A stretch of 23,932 bases of DNA, from the NCBI GenBank assembly GCA_003565105.1, contig PXDG01000153.1, forward strand, positions 1 through 23,932. The letters run 5' to 3'. The translations under genes and the position numbers were made by a program. Shown in pieces: positions 14,575 to 22,402 of this stretch. Numbering within the stretch: position 1 is the stretch's first letter; every line of letters begins with the position of its first letter. This DNA is from Parcubacteria group bacterium (GTDB lineage: Bacteria > Patescibacteriota > Minisyncoccia > SW-4-49-11). The notes below the pieces were generated by a model. That model saw only the letters and a program-made list of their open reading frames with translations, was not told the origin of the DNA and did not search any database.

Positions 14575-16155
14575 ATGAATATATATACTCGGGCTCGAGA
14601 GCAAATTTCGGTTAATTGGAAAAACCGATCAGGAATTATTGCGACCACTGGACTTCTTGTGGGGCTATCTCTAGTATCTCGCATAGTTGGTTTAGTTCGA
14701 GATAGACTCCTTACCAGTCAATTTGGTGTTGGAGGTATTTTAGATAGTTATTTTTCAGCTTTTCGTATTCCTGATCTTATTTATAATATTTTAATATTAG
14801 GCACTCTTTCAAGTGCTTTTATTCCAATATTTTCCCGTCTCATTCATCGTGAAGATCCGAAACAAGCTCAAGAATTAGTAGATGATCTACTATTGATTTT
14901 AGCTATAGTAATGGGGTGTATAGGTTTATTAATGAGCTTCGGAGCTCCGTGGCTCACTCGAATTGTTGCTCTATCATATGAAGGACAGAAATTTACTGAT
15001 ACTGTGACCCTTACACGTATTATGGCCTTTTCACCACTTATATTTAGTTTATCAAGTGTTCTATCCAGTATTTTACATACCTACAAAAAATTTATCTTTG
15101 TGGCTTTAGCTCCAATTTTATATAATGTAGGTATTATTATTGGTATTCTTGTTTTGTACCCTTACTTCGGAGTTCCTGGTTTAGGGTATGGAGTCCTTTT
15201 GGGGGCATTATTTCATTTATTGATACAGATTCCATCTGTGATGAAAGTTGATTTTCAGTTTAGTTTCTCGTTCGGGATGAACTGGAAAAATCTTAAACGC
15301 CTATGGAAGTTATATTGGCCTCGATTATTAGTGATTGATACGTCTATGATAACTATGTTTATCGGAACAGTTGTGGCTTCAGCAGAAGCTAGTGCTGTTA
15401 CAGTGTATTCACTTGCCTTTAACCTCAATGCTCTTCCACTAGGAGTTTTTGCAATTTCCTTTGTCACCACAATATTCCCCTATTTAACAGAATCATTCGC
15501 TAAAGAGGATGAGGATGCATTTCGAAAGTACCTGACCGTAACAATCTCACGTATTGTATATGTACTCATTCCAGTTACGGTATTGATGTTGAATTATCGA
15601 GCTCAGTTGGTCCGTATCGTATATGGTGGGGGACAGTTTAGTTGGGATGATACCAGGTTAACAGTAGCAACATTTACTTTATTTGCTGTCTCAATTCCGT
15701 TTCAAGGTCTGATTCCACTTTTTTCTCGAGCTTTATACGCTCGTCACGATACAATTACGCCAATGGTGATTGGGATCTTGGGAATGATTTTTAATGCTGT
15801 AGCTTCTGTAATACTACTTCAGTGGTATGGTGTTGAAGGGGTTGCTATAGCCTTTTCCTTAACAATGGTTTTGATTTGTCTTACTTATGCTTCAGTAGTG
15901 TTTCAGCGAGTAAATCATGGGACTGTAATGAAGACGTTGATGTATGGATTACAGGTTGGACTCATATCATTGGTTATGGTAGGAATATCCTTTGTATCCA
16001 AGAGTGTTTTTGCAATATTTTATACTACCAATACTACATTGGGATTGATTTCTCAAGTGATGGTTTCCAGTATGCCAGGTGTGATTTTTTATGCTCTGGT
16101 CACTTGGAAAATAGGATTAACCAAGAAATTAAAAGTTTCTGATTTAAAAAAGTAG
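14575..16155 (+). CDS. murJ: Lipid II flippase MurJ (MviN family)
   Basis: MurJ moves lipid-linked peptidoglycan precursor across the cytoplasmic membrane. The 526 residues have about 14 hydrophobic segments, the family norm. The N terminus shows the conserved charged pattern SRIVGLVRDRLLTSQFG, then LDSYFSAFRIPDLIYN, whose Arg and Asp residues correspond to those lining the cavity of E. coli MurJ. Further family features are LGTLSSAFIPIF and ALPLGVFAISFVTTIFPYL. AAGGA directly touches the ATG, too close for normal Shine-Dalgarno pairing. Gene and 60-residue upstream gene probably share a promoter. With the GT4 and TagO/WecA-like enzymes it points to a wall containing peptidoglycan. Confidence 0.95.
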   Translation: MNIYTRAREQISVNWKNRSGIIATTGLLVGLSLVSRIVGLVRDRLLTSQFGVGGILDSYFSAFRIPDLIYNILILGTLSSAFIPIFSRLIHREDPKQAQELVDDLLLILAIVMGCIGLLMSFGAPWLTRIVALSYEGQKFTDTVTLTRIMAFSPLIFSLSSVLSSILHTYKKFIFVALAPILYNVGIIIGILVLYPYFGVPGLGYGVLLGALFHLLIQIPSVMKVDFQFSFSFGMNWKNLKRLWKLYWPRLLVIDTSMITMFIGTVVASAEASAVTVYSLAFNLNALPLGVFAISFVTTIFPYLTESFAKEDEDAFRKYLTVTISRIVYVLIPVTVLMLNYRAQLVRIVYGGGQFSWDDTRLTVATFTLFAVSIPFQGLIPLFSRALYARHDTITPMVIGILGMIFNAVASVILLQWYGVEGVAIAFSLTMVLICLTYASVVFQRVNHGTVMKTLMYGLQVGLISLVMVGISFVSKSVFAIFYTTNTTLGLISQVMVSSMPGVIFYALVTWKIGLTKKLKVSDLKK

Positions 16156-16176
16156 TGTGAAAAGAGATATCTATAC

Positions 16177-16205
16177 TTTACGAATGCTGCAAATATCTGT
16201 ATACT
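16177..16205 (+). promoter_or_regulatory. lepA promoter
   Basis: TTTACG (16177-16182), a 17-base spacer and TATACT (16200-16205). The start near 16212 gives a leader of about 19 bases without a Shine-Dalgarno site. Confidence 0.65.
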
Positions 16206-16230
16206 CTAAGAAGAATTGATAAAAGATTGT

Positions 16231-18069
16231 ATGACTCATATTAGAAATTTCAGTATTATTGCTCACATTGATCATGGTAAATCAACATTGTCTGATCGTA
16301 TTTTGGAATTAACCGAGACAGTCGAATCCCGTAAAATGCAAGATCAAATATTGGATTCTATGGATCTTGAACGTGAGCGAGGAATTACGATTAAAATGCA
16401 GCCAGTACAAGTGAAGTATGTGGTTCCTGATCATCAGAAGGATGAATTTGATCATCTCGAATATATTTTTAACCTTATTGACACTCCTGGTCATGTCGAC
16501 TTTAGTTATGAAGTCTCTCGATCTCTCGCCGCAGTAGAAGGTGCAGTGCTTCTTGTTGATGCTACTCAGGGTATTCAAGCTCAGACGATTGCCAATGTGT
16601 ATCTTGCATTAGACCAAGACTTAGAGATAATCCCAGCCGTAAATAAGGTTGATTTACCCAATGCTCGCGTAGCTGAAGTAAAGGCTGAAATCTGTGAGTT
16701 ACTGGGAATTGAAGAAGACTCCATCTTAGAAGTATCTGGAAAGACTGGGCAAGGTGTGGATCAACTTTTGCAACGAATCATTCGTAATATTCCTTCTCCG
16801 CAATGTGAAAAAGGGAAGTCGGAATTTGATAATTGTAAAGATAAGCCCTTTCGAGCTTTGATATTTGATTCAGCATTTGATCCATATAAAGGAGTTATTG
16901 CAAATATCCGTGTGGTAGAAGGAACTCTCAACCGACACGATTCGATTAAAATGGTAGCAAAAAAACAAGAAGCAGAAGCTCTTGAAGTAGGAATTTTTAC
17001 TCCATCACCACTTCGTACAGACATTCTTGAAGCTGGTATGATTGGATACGTTGCTACAGGACTAAAAACCGTACAGCAAGTACGAGTAGGAGATACCATT
17101 GTACGCCTCCCAGAAGGAGTAGATTTGGATCCTTTAGCTGAATATAATGAGCCAGTTCCCGTGGTATATGCGAGTCTTTTTGTTGAATCTGCAGAGGATT
17201 ATCCAACATTACGAGATGGATTAGAAAAGTTACAATTAACCGATTCCTCTCTGGTGTTTGAACCTGAATCGAAAGAGGTTTTAGGGAAAGGGTTTCGCTG
17301 TGGCTTTTTGGGGATGCTTCATCTTGAAATTATTACCGAACGTTTGCGTCGCGAATATGGATTAGAGTTAGTTATTAGTACTCCTTCTGTTTCGTATATT
17401 ATCCATTACACAAATGGAGATGTTCAAAAAATTTATTCAGCATCGGATTTTCCTGATCAATCCCGTATTGAGAAAGTTATGGAACCATGGGTCAAACTTG
17501 AAATTATGACACCTGCTGAATATATTGGGGGGGTAATGGATGTAATGCAAAAGCGCCGTGGAGAATTCATAAATACTCGATATGTGACAGAAGAACGAGC
17601 TGTTGTAGAGTATCAAGTTCCTCTGGCTAAGGTTATTGTTGATTTTTATGACGTGTTGAAGAGTGTGACCTCTGGGTATGCTTCGGTAAACTATGAACCC
17701 ATTCAGGATCGTTCAGCTGAAGTTGTCAAAATGGATATTTGGGTTGCGGGAGATCCCGTAGAAGCTTTATCCTTAATTGTCTATAAAGATGAGGCTCATC
17801 AAGAAGGGAAACGGATTGTTTCTAAATTAAAACAATCACTTCCGAGAGAACAGTATTCAATTGCCTTACAAGCCGCAATTGGAGGGACGTTTGTAGCCAG
17901 GGAAACCTTATCAGCATTTCGAAAAGATGTGACAGCCAAACTCTATGGAGGAGATAGAACGCGAAAAGATAAATTACTGAAGAAGCAAAAAGCAGGAAAA
18001 AAACGAATGTCTCAACACGCACGTATTCACATTCCCAAAGAAGTGTATTTGGATGTGCTAAAACAGTAA
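16231..18069 (+). CDS. lepA: Elongation factor 4 (LepA), ribosomal back-translocase GTPase
   Basis: LepA/EF4 is a translational GTPase that acts on stalled or mis-positioned ribosomes and in 30S maturation. The 612 residues begin MTHIRNFSIIAHIDHGKST, matching the family start exactly, so the ATG at 16231 is chosen over an in-frame TTG at 16216. G motifs are AHIDHGKST, RGITIK, DTPGHVDF and NKVDLP. Domain II, the EF-G-like domains III and V (FRCGFLGMLHLEI, GEFINTRYV) and the LepA-only C-terminal domain (GGDRTRKDKLLKKQKAGKKR) are all present. It has its own promoter and no adjacent partner gene. Confidence 0.98.
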   Translation: MTHIRNFSIIAHIDHGKSTLSDRILELTETVESRKMQDQILDSMDLERERGITIKMQPVQVKYVVPDHQKDEFDHLEYIFNLIDTPGHVDFSYEVSRSLAAVEGAVLLVDATQGIQAQTIANVYLALDQDLEIIPAVNKVDLPNARVAEVKAEICELLGIEEDSILEVSGKTGQGVDQLLQRIIRNIPSPQCEKGKSEFDNCKDKPFRALIFDSAFDPYKGVIANIRVVEGTLNRHDSIKMVAKKQEAEALEVGIFTPSPLRTDILEAGMIGYVATGLKTVQQVRVGDTIVRLPEGVDLDPLAEYNEPVPVVYASLFVESAEDYPTLRDGLEKLQLTDSSLVFEPESKEVLGKGFRCGFLGMLHLEIITERLRREYGLELVISTPSVSYIIHYTNGDVQKIYSASDFPDQSRIEKVMEPWVKLEIMTPAEYIGGVMDVMQKRRGEFINTRYVTEERAVVEYQVPLAKVIVDFYDVLKSVTSGYASVNYEPIQDRSAEVVKMDIWVAGDPVEALSLIVYKDEAHQEGKRIVSKLKQSLPREQYSIALQAAIGGTFVARETLSAFRKDVTAKLYGGDRTRKDKLLKKQKAGKKRMSQHARIHIPKEVYLDVLKQ

Positions 18070-18084
18070 ACTGAATATCTTGCG

Positions 18085-18101
18085 TTTCATATCATATGAA
18101 A
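18085..18101 (+). promoter_or_regulatory. Perfect inverted repeat upstream of hrcA
   Basis: TTTCATAT-c-ATATGAAA is an 8+1+8 perfect inverted repeat, 21 bases upstream of the hrcA -35. It has no T run, so it is not a good terminator for lepA. It does not match the CIRCE element (TTAGCACTC-N9-GAGTGCTAA) that HrcA normally binds. It might be an operator. Confidence 0.4.
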
Positions 18102-18122
18102 GTCAGGTTAAACTGTGAATAC

Positions 18123-18151
18123 TTGTCTTACTTGTTGCTTTTGGATATAAT
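18123..18151 (+). promoter_or_regulatory. hrcA promoter, probably leaderless
   Basis: TTGTCT (18123-18128), exactly 17 bases, and TATAAT (18146-18151), followed by 8 bases and the hrcA ATG. The transcript should start at, or one or two bases before, the start codon, so the mRNA would have no leader. Confidence 0.7.
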
Positions 18152-18159
18152 TATATTAT

Positions 18160-18879
18160 ATGACACCTCGGAGAGAACAAATTTTAGAGTTAGTAATTAT
18201 TGAATATACTGAAACAGCCTTACCAGTATCCTCTTTTCAGTTGTGTCAAAAATATGATTTACCGTATTCAAGTGCTACTGTGAGAAATGAGTTTGTCACC
18301 TTAGAGCGTGAAGGGTTTGTGTCTCAGATGCATACTTCTTCAGGGAGAGTTCCTACTGATAGGGGATTTCGATACTATGTCAATCAGTTGCGAGGAAAAA
18401 ATGATGTATTGGAAACATATGCACACGTTGCTTATCAATTGATGCAAGACCTTCACACGATGACAGAGATGCACGCTAAGTTACAAAGGTTACTCACCTC
18501 AATGGCTAGTGAATCTCGAAGTGTTACTATGGGAAAACTATCTTCAGATCTAGTGTTTGAAGAAGGAATTCAAGGGTTTCTAGATCAACCATATTTTTCT
18601 TCAATTGATTTTATACGGCAAGCTTTAGAAGATTTACAGGAAGTGAAAATTCATATTGATGATATAGGAAAGTCTATTGGGAAAGGATCATATGAATTGT
18701 ATATTGGAGATGAAAATCCATTAAAACCAATGAGAAATTACTCTATGATTGTTGGAAGGTGTGAAATTGATGGAGATGATGGTACAATAGTAATGATTGG
18801 GCCAAAAGGAATGCAGTATGATAAAAATTTAGCCCTAATAGAATACGTATTAAATCCAGAAGATTATGATGAAGAATAA
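18160..18879 (+). CDS. hrcA: Heat-inducible transcription repressor HrcA, compact form
   Basis: HrcA represses heat-shock genes and depends on GroEL for folding in well-studied bacteria. The N-terminal winged helix is clear: SSATVRNEFVTLEREGFVSQ and HTSSGRVPTDRGFRYYV. The C-terminal end also fits: YELYIGDENPLKPM and IGPKGMQYDKNLALIEYV match the family's GEEN and IGP-x-x-M-x-Y motifs. Total length is 239 residues against about 340 usually, so the missing part lies in the middle (GAF-like core and its insert). The gene overlaps grpE by 14 bases. No dnaK or dnaJ follows, unlike the common hrcA-grpE-dnaK-dnaJ order. Confidence 0.9.
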   Translation: MTPRREQILELVIIEYTETALPVSSFQLCQKYDLPYSSATVRNEFVTLEREGFVSQMHTSSGRVPTDRGFRYYVNQLRGKNDVLETYAHVAYQLMQDLHTMTEMHAKLQRLLTSMASESRSVTMGKLSSDLVFEEGIQGFLDQPYFSSIDFIRQALEDLQEVKIHIDDIGKSIGKGSYELYIGDENPLKPMRNYSMIVGRCEIDGDDGTIVMIGPKGMQYDKNLALIEYVLNPEDYDEE

Positions 18880-19459
18880 GAACAATATAGATCAGCATAC
18901 GGAAGATATCCACGAAGAGAAACATACTCAGCTCGAGGATACATCTTCTGATTCACTTACAGAAGAAGGTTCCTTTGAAGAACCAATCCCTTTTGAAGAC
19001 TTGTCATCAGAAGATAAAATTGCTGTACTCCAGGAAGAGTTGGCGGAGCACTTAGCAGGGTGGAAAAGAGCTCAAGCAGATTATCAGAATCTAAAAAAAG
19101 TTACTGAACAAGAAAAAGTTGAGACCTTGAAGTATGGAAATACGCGATTGATGGAATCTTTGATACCACTTTTTGATAATCTTGGTTTAGCCGTAAAACA
19201 CATTCCAGAAGAAATTGCTGAGAACGCTTGGACTCAAGGAATAACCTATATTGTAAAACAAATGAATGATGTCCTTATGGAACAAGGCGTAAAAGTTATT
19301 GATCCTCAAGGTGAAACATTTGATCCTCATCAACATGAAGCAGTAGAGATGATTGAAGTTGAAGGTACAGAACCTAACACAATAGTAGAAGTTCTTCAAG
19401 TAGGATATCGTCTTTATGATCGAGTCATTCGTACAGCCCGCGTCAAAGTGAGTTCTTAG
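18866..19459 (+). CDS. grpE: Nucleotide exchange factor GrpE
   Basis: GrpE releases ADP from DnaK. The 197 residues start with an acidic, probably disordered segment (1-55), followed by the long dimerisation helix with WKRAQADYQNLKKVTEQEKV and the beta-wing head containing GVKVIDPQGETFDPHQHEAV and the end motif VLQVGYRLYDRVIRTARVKV, all typical. Start is the ATG at 18866 or the next codon, both inside the end of hrcA, so the two are translationally coupled. The partner dnaK is not in this window. The next gene begins 4 bases after its stop. Confidence 0.97.
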   Translation: MMKNKNNIDQHTEDIHEEKHTQLEDTSSDSLTEEGSFEEPIPFEDLSSEDKIAVLQEELAEHLAGWKRAQADYQNLKKVTEQEKVETLKYGNTRLMESLIPLFDNLGLAVKHIPEEIAENAWTQGITYIVKQMNDVLMEQGVKVIDPQGETFDPHQHEAVEMIEVEGTEPNTIVEVLQVGYRLYDRVIRTARVKVSS

Positions 19460-19463
19460 GGTT

Positions 19464-20591
19464 ATGGACATTTGGAGATTAATTCTCCTCGCACTTATTG
19501 CATTTTGTCTGGTTGGGGCTGGAGTTTTGCTTTTCTTTCGATTACCATATAGCATACAAAGAATCTTTTATTCACCCATTCGTTTTCGTGACACTCATAA
19601 AAATCCTGTTCCTCGTATTGGGGGGGTACTTATTATTCCTATTATAATATTTCTTATTGGGGGATTAGTGTTACTCGGGGTTCTTCCTATGGGAATCTCC
19701 TGGCAGGGTATTATATTTGGAGCAATGATTGTTTTGGGGTATGGAGTTTGGGATGAACGTAAAGATTTATCTTGGAAAGTACAACTTATAATACAAATTT
19801 GTATTGGCTTGATTCTGGTAATAAGTGGAATTACTATTACTGGAATAATGATCCCGTTTGGAGGAATATGGGCTCTCGATACCATTATGTGGCGGATAGG
19901 ATCATTGTCTATCTATCCCTTAAGTGCTCTTGTTAGTGTATTTTGGGTCGTAGGGCTAATGAACGTGGTGAATTGGTTGGATGGGTTAGATGGGTTGGCA
20001 TCCAGTATTGGTGTCATTGCTTTTATTACGCTGACGTTATTAGCTCTAACGCCATTTGTAGGACAATATCATATTGCAGTATTGGGTATGATTTTAGCTG
20101 GAAGCTACGCAGGTGTTCTTTGGTTTAATTGGCATCCAGCAAAAATATTCTTAGGAACAACAGGAAGTATGTTTCTTGGGTATATGTTAGCAGTCCTTTC
20201 TTTGATGAGTGGAGGAAAAGTAGGAACGTCTGCTCTTGTATTTGCTTTCCCTATTCTTGATGCTTGTATTGTGATTCTTCGTCGATTATCGGCAAGATGT
20301 TCGATTTTTGAAGCAGATAGAAGACATTTGCATTATGGATTATTGGATATTGGATGGAGTCAAAAGCGAGTAGTATGGTTTTTATTATCAATAAGTGCTC
20401 TGTTTGGAGTATGTGCTTTATTATTAGGTACGGTAGGAAAGTTTATTATTTTCCTTGCAGGGGGAGGTGTATTACTATGTATGACTATGTGGATAAGAGA
20501 ATATGAAAAAAGATTTTTTGAATCATCATTAATGTGTGATACAATAAAGTGTAATGATAATGATAAAAAGCAATATGAAACACGGGTATAG
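19464..20591 (+). CDS. Polyprenyl-phosphate sugar-1-phosphate transferase (WecA/TagO/MraY superfamily), altered active site
   Basis: Enzymes of this family move a sugar-1-phosphate from a UDP-sugar to undecaprenyl phosphate and so start a cell-surface polymer. The 375 residues have about 10 hydrophobic segments. Family motifs are PRIGG, the first acidic motif as WDERKD (D97, E98 in place of DD), NVVNWLDGLDGL (D173, D176) and DRRHLHYGLL (H288, H290, with Y291 in place of the third His). The fourth motif, normally FLGDxGS, reads FLGTTGS: T232 stands where MraY has a magnesium-binding Asp. Fold and site are kept but catalysis may be altered. It follows grpE by 4 bases and overlaps the next gene. 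TagO/WecA type is more likely than MraY because no mur genes adjoin. Confidence 0.85.
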   Translation: MDIWRLILLALIAFCLVGAGVLLFFRLPYSIQRIFYSPIRFRDTHKNPVPRIGGVLIIPIIIFLIGGLVLLGVLPMGISWQGIIFGAMIVLGYGVWDERKDLSWKVQLIIQICIGLILVISGITITGIMIPFGGIWALDTIMWRIGSLSIYPLSALVSVFWVVGLMNVVNWLDGLDGLASSIGVIAFITLTLLALTPFVGQYHIAVLGMILAGSYAGVLWFNWHPAKIFLGTTGSMFLGYMLAVLSLMSGGKVGTSALVFAFPILDACIVILRRLSARCSIFEADRRHLHYGLLDIGWSQKRVVWFLLSISALFGVCALLLGTVGKFIIFLAGGGVLLCMTMWIREYEKRFFESSLMCDTIKCNDNDKKQYETRV

Positions 20592-21954
20592 TATCATTGA
20601 AGTTCTTTTAGCAGGAGTCATTTTTTCTCTAGCAGCATCGGGTGTCTCTGCCGCTATTATGTTTGCTCAGAGATCAGGTCAGGCATCTGCTCAGCAAGAA
20701 TCAGCAATGAGGTTAGCTGAAGAAGCAGTGTCAGCACTCCATAATATACGAACGAGAGGGTTTGAACATCTTGTAGTAGGGGAGGATATGGGATTAATAA
20801 TAGAACAAGAGCAATGGGCAATTAATCCAAATCCTGGTCCAGAAGATGATTTGCATAATGGTAAATTACGAAGAATATCCATTGAAGAAATTGATGGTAT
20901 AAAAATTGCAGATATTAGTGTAACATTTCCAATAGGTACTGAGTTGACAGGTGGGCAAGTGACCCTTCAGGAGATGTATGCAGACATTGGGAGAGAAAGT
21001 GTTATAGGTGTTACTAGTCAAAGTCAAAATTTTCATCTTTCAGATGAGCAAATAGATATATACTCATTGAATCTTGAGCCAGGAATACCTAATGTACTTG
21101 GAGAAGCTGGGAGCTTTACTGTTTCGAGTGAAGATGCAGGGGGAACCTGGTATACTGTTAATTTCTCACGAAGTTATGGTGATCCTATTGTTATTGGAAC
21201 CGCAAATTCTGAAGAATCAAGTAATCCAGCAAATATCTTTGAAGTTCGGAATATTACCGCGAATTCTGCGGAAATGCGGTTGTGTAATAGCCGAATAACT
21301 CCAGGAGTGTGTGATCCCCATGGAGAAGATCAGATTGGTGGATACGTAGTAGTTGATCTTGATCGAGTAACTGAGGTTGATGGTATTGATGGGGGACGAA
21401 TTAATTTGTCTGGTGGCGGTAATGACGGTTGGACAACAGCAACCTTTGGTTTCTCCTTTTCTAATACTCCATTACTGTTCTCTACCGCTCAAGAAGTTCC
21501 AGGTGACTTTCCTTTAGATACTAAAGTAAGAAATGTAACGAGCTCTAGTACTCAATTATTGCTGTGTCATATGACTTCAAATGATGCTTGTGCTAATTCC
21601 TACCCCTCTACCTCAGTTGCTTGGATAGCAATTGATCCTAGTGTATTATCTTTACAAGAGCAATTTACTTCAGGGATTGAAACAGCAAATAATTCTCAAT
21701 GGCGAACGGTGAGTTTTTCTCCAGAATTTACTCAATTACCAGTCGTTATAGTGGAGAATCAAACCAATAATGGAAGCCAGAATGGAGAGATTAATTCTGC
21801 TCGAAATATTACAAATTTAGGAGCTGAAGTAAGGTATTGTGAGCTTGATACTGGTGGCTCTGGTGGAGTAGGAGTTTGTGATAATCATGTAAATGAAAAT
21901 ATTGCCTGGTTGGCCATCAGATCAGGACTTATTACCTTTAATATCACACCATAA
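20575..21954 (+). CDS. Prepilin-like protein with three tandem lectin-like repeats
   Basis: The N terminus is a type IV prepilin signal: MKHG, then YSIIEVLLAGVIFSLAASG with Glu at +5 after the Gly cleavage site. The 459-residue length is large for a pilin. After an N-terminal pilin part to about residue 165 come three repeats (about 21110-21360, 21418-21640 and 21690-21930). Each has W-x-T-V/A-x-F, then a strand with P-V or P-L, then RN(I/V)T, then Cys-x7 to x12-Cys, then a final (Y/A)(V/W)xxxD/R strand. The pattern resembles H-type lectin domains. It may be a minor pilin or pilus-tip adhesin. The ATG at 20554 is an alternative start that adds 7 residues to the leader. The gene overlaps the transferase by 17 bases and shares the A of TAATG with the next pilin. 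Confidence 0.85.
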   Translation: MKHGYSIIEVLLAGVIFSLAASGVSAAIMFAQRSGQASAQQESAMRLAEEAVSALHNIRTRGFEHLVVGEDMGLIIEQEQWAINPNPGPEDDLHNGKLRRISIEEIDGIKIADISVTFPIGTELTGGQVTLQEMYADIGRESVIGVTSQSQNFHLSDEQIDIYSLNLEPGIPNVLGEAGSFTVSSEDAGGTWYTVNFSRSYGDPIVIGTANSEESSNPANIFEVRNITANSAEMRLCNSRITPGVCDPHGEDQIGGYVVVDLDRVTEVDGIDGGRINLSGGGNDGWTTATFGFSFSNTPLLFSTAQEVPGDFPLDTKVRNVTSSSTQLLLCHMTSNDACANSYPSTSVAWIAIDPSVLSLQEQFTSGIETANNSQWRTVSFSPEFTQLPVVIVENQTNNGSQNGEINSARNITNLGAEVRYCELDTGGSGGVGVCDNHVNENIAWLAIRSGLITFNITP

Positions 21955-22400
21955 TGAAGAGATATGTAGGATTAACAGTGCTCGAAATCCTTTTGACCGT
22001 AGCAGCAATTTCAATTCTTATTGTGATTGGATTGACTATTCTTAATCCAGAAAGAATATTAGCGAGCCGAAGAGATTATCAGCGACGTAATCATATTCTG
22101 AGTATTCAGATAGCAATTGACTCATATCGTAGAGATAATAGGGGGAATTTTCCAGAAGGTATGAGTACTGATCCTAATAATCCTTCTAACATATGTATAG
22201 CTACCTGTGACTCAGAATTAGGAAACCTCTCAATTTATAATGATATTGCTCTTTATATCAATGGAGAAATTCCTCAAGACCCCATATCTACAGATGCTGA
22301 ATTAACAGGGTATCAAGTCTATATTACTTCAAATGGAGATATAGTCGTGACAGCACCTTTGACAGAGCAGGCTGATGAGATATTATCAACTCAAAAATAG
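21954..22400 (+). CDS. Type IV prepilin-like protein (pseudopilin)
   Basis: The 148-residue protein has a short leader MKRYVG cleaved before LTVLEILLTVAAISILIVIG, with Glu at +5, the type III signal processed by prepilin peptidase. Then comes the long amphipathic helix (NPERILASRRDYQRRNHI) and a C-terminal globular part with SIQIAIDSYRRDNRGNFPEG, a GspG-like pseudopilin feature, two cysteines (ICIATC) and YQVYITSNGDIVVTAPL. It starts on the last base of the preceding stop codon, so expression is coupled with the lectin-repeat pilin. The assembly ATPase and peptidase genes are not in this window. Confidence 0.9.
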   Translation: MKRYVGLTVLEILLTVAAISILIVIGLTILNPERILASRRDYQRRNHILSIQIAIDSYRRDNRGNFPEGMSTDPNNPSNICIATCDSELGNLSIYNDIALYINGEIPQDPISTDAELTGYQVYITSNGDIVVTAPLTEQADEILSTQK

Positions 22401-22402
22401 TG

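Noticed and set aside
14415..14615. Plus-strand frame overlapping the 60-residue gene and the murJ start
   Set aside because: It runs over the murJ N terminus in another frame and has no own start signal.
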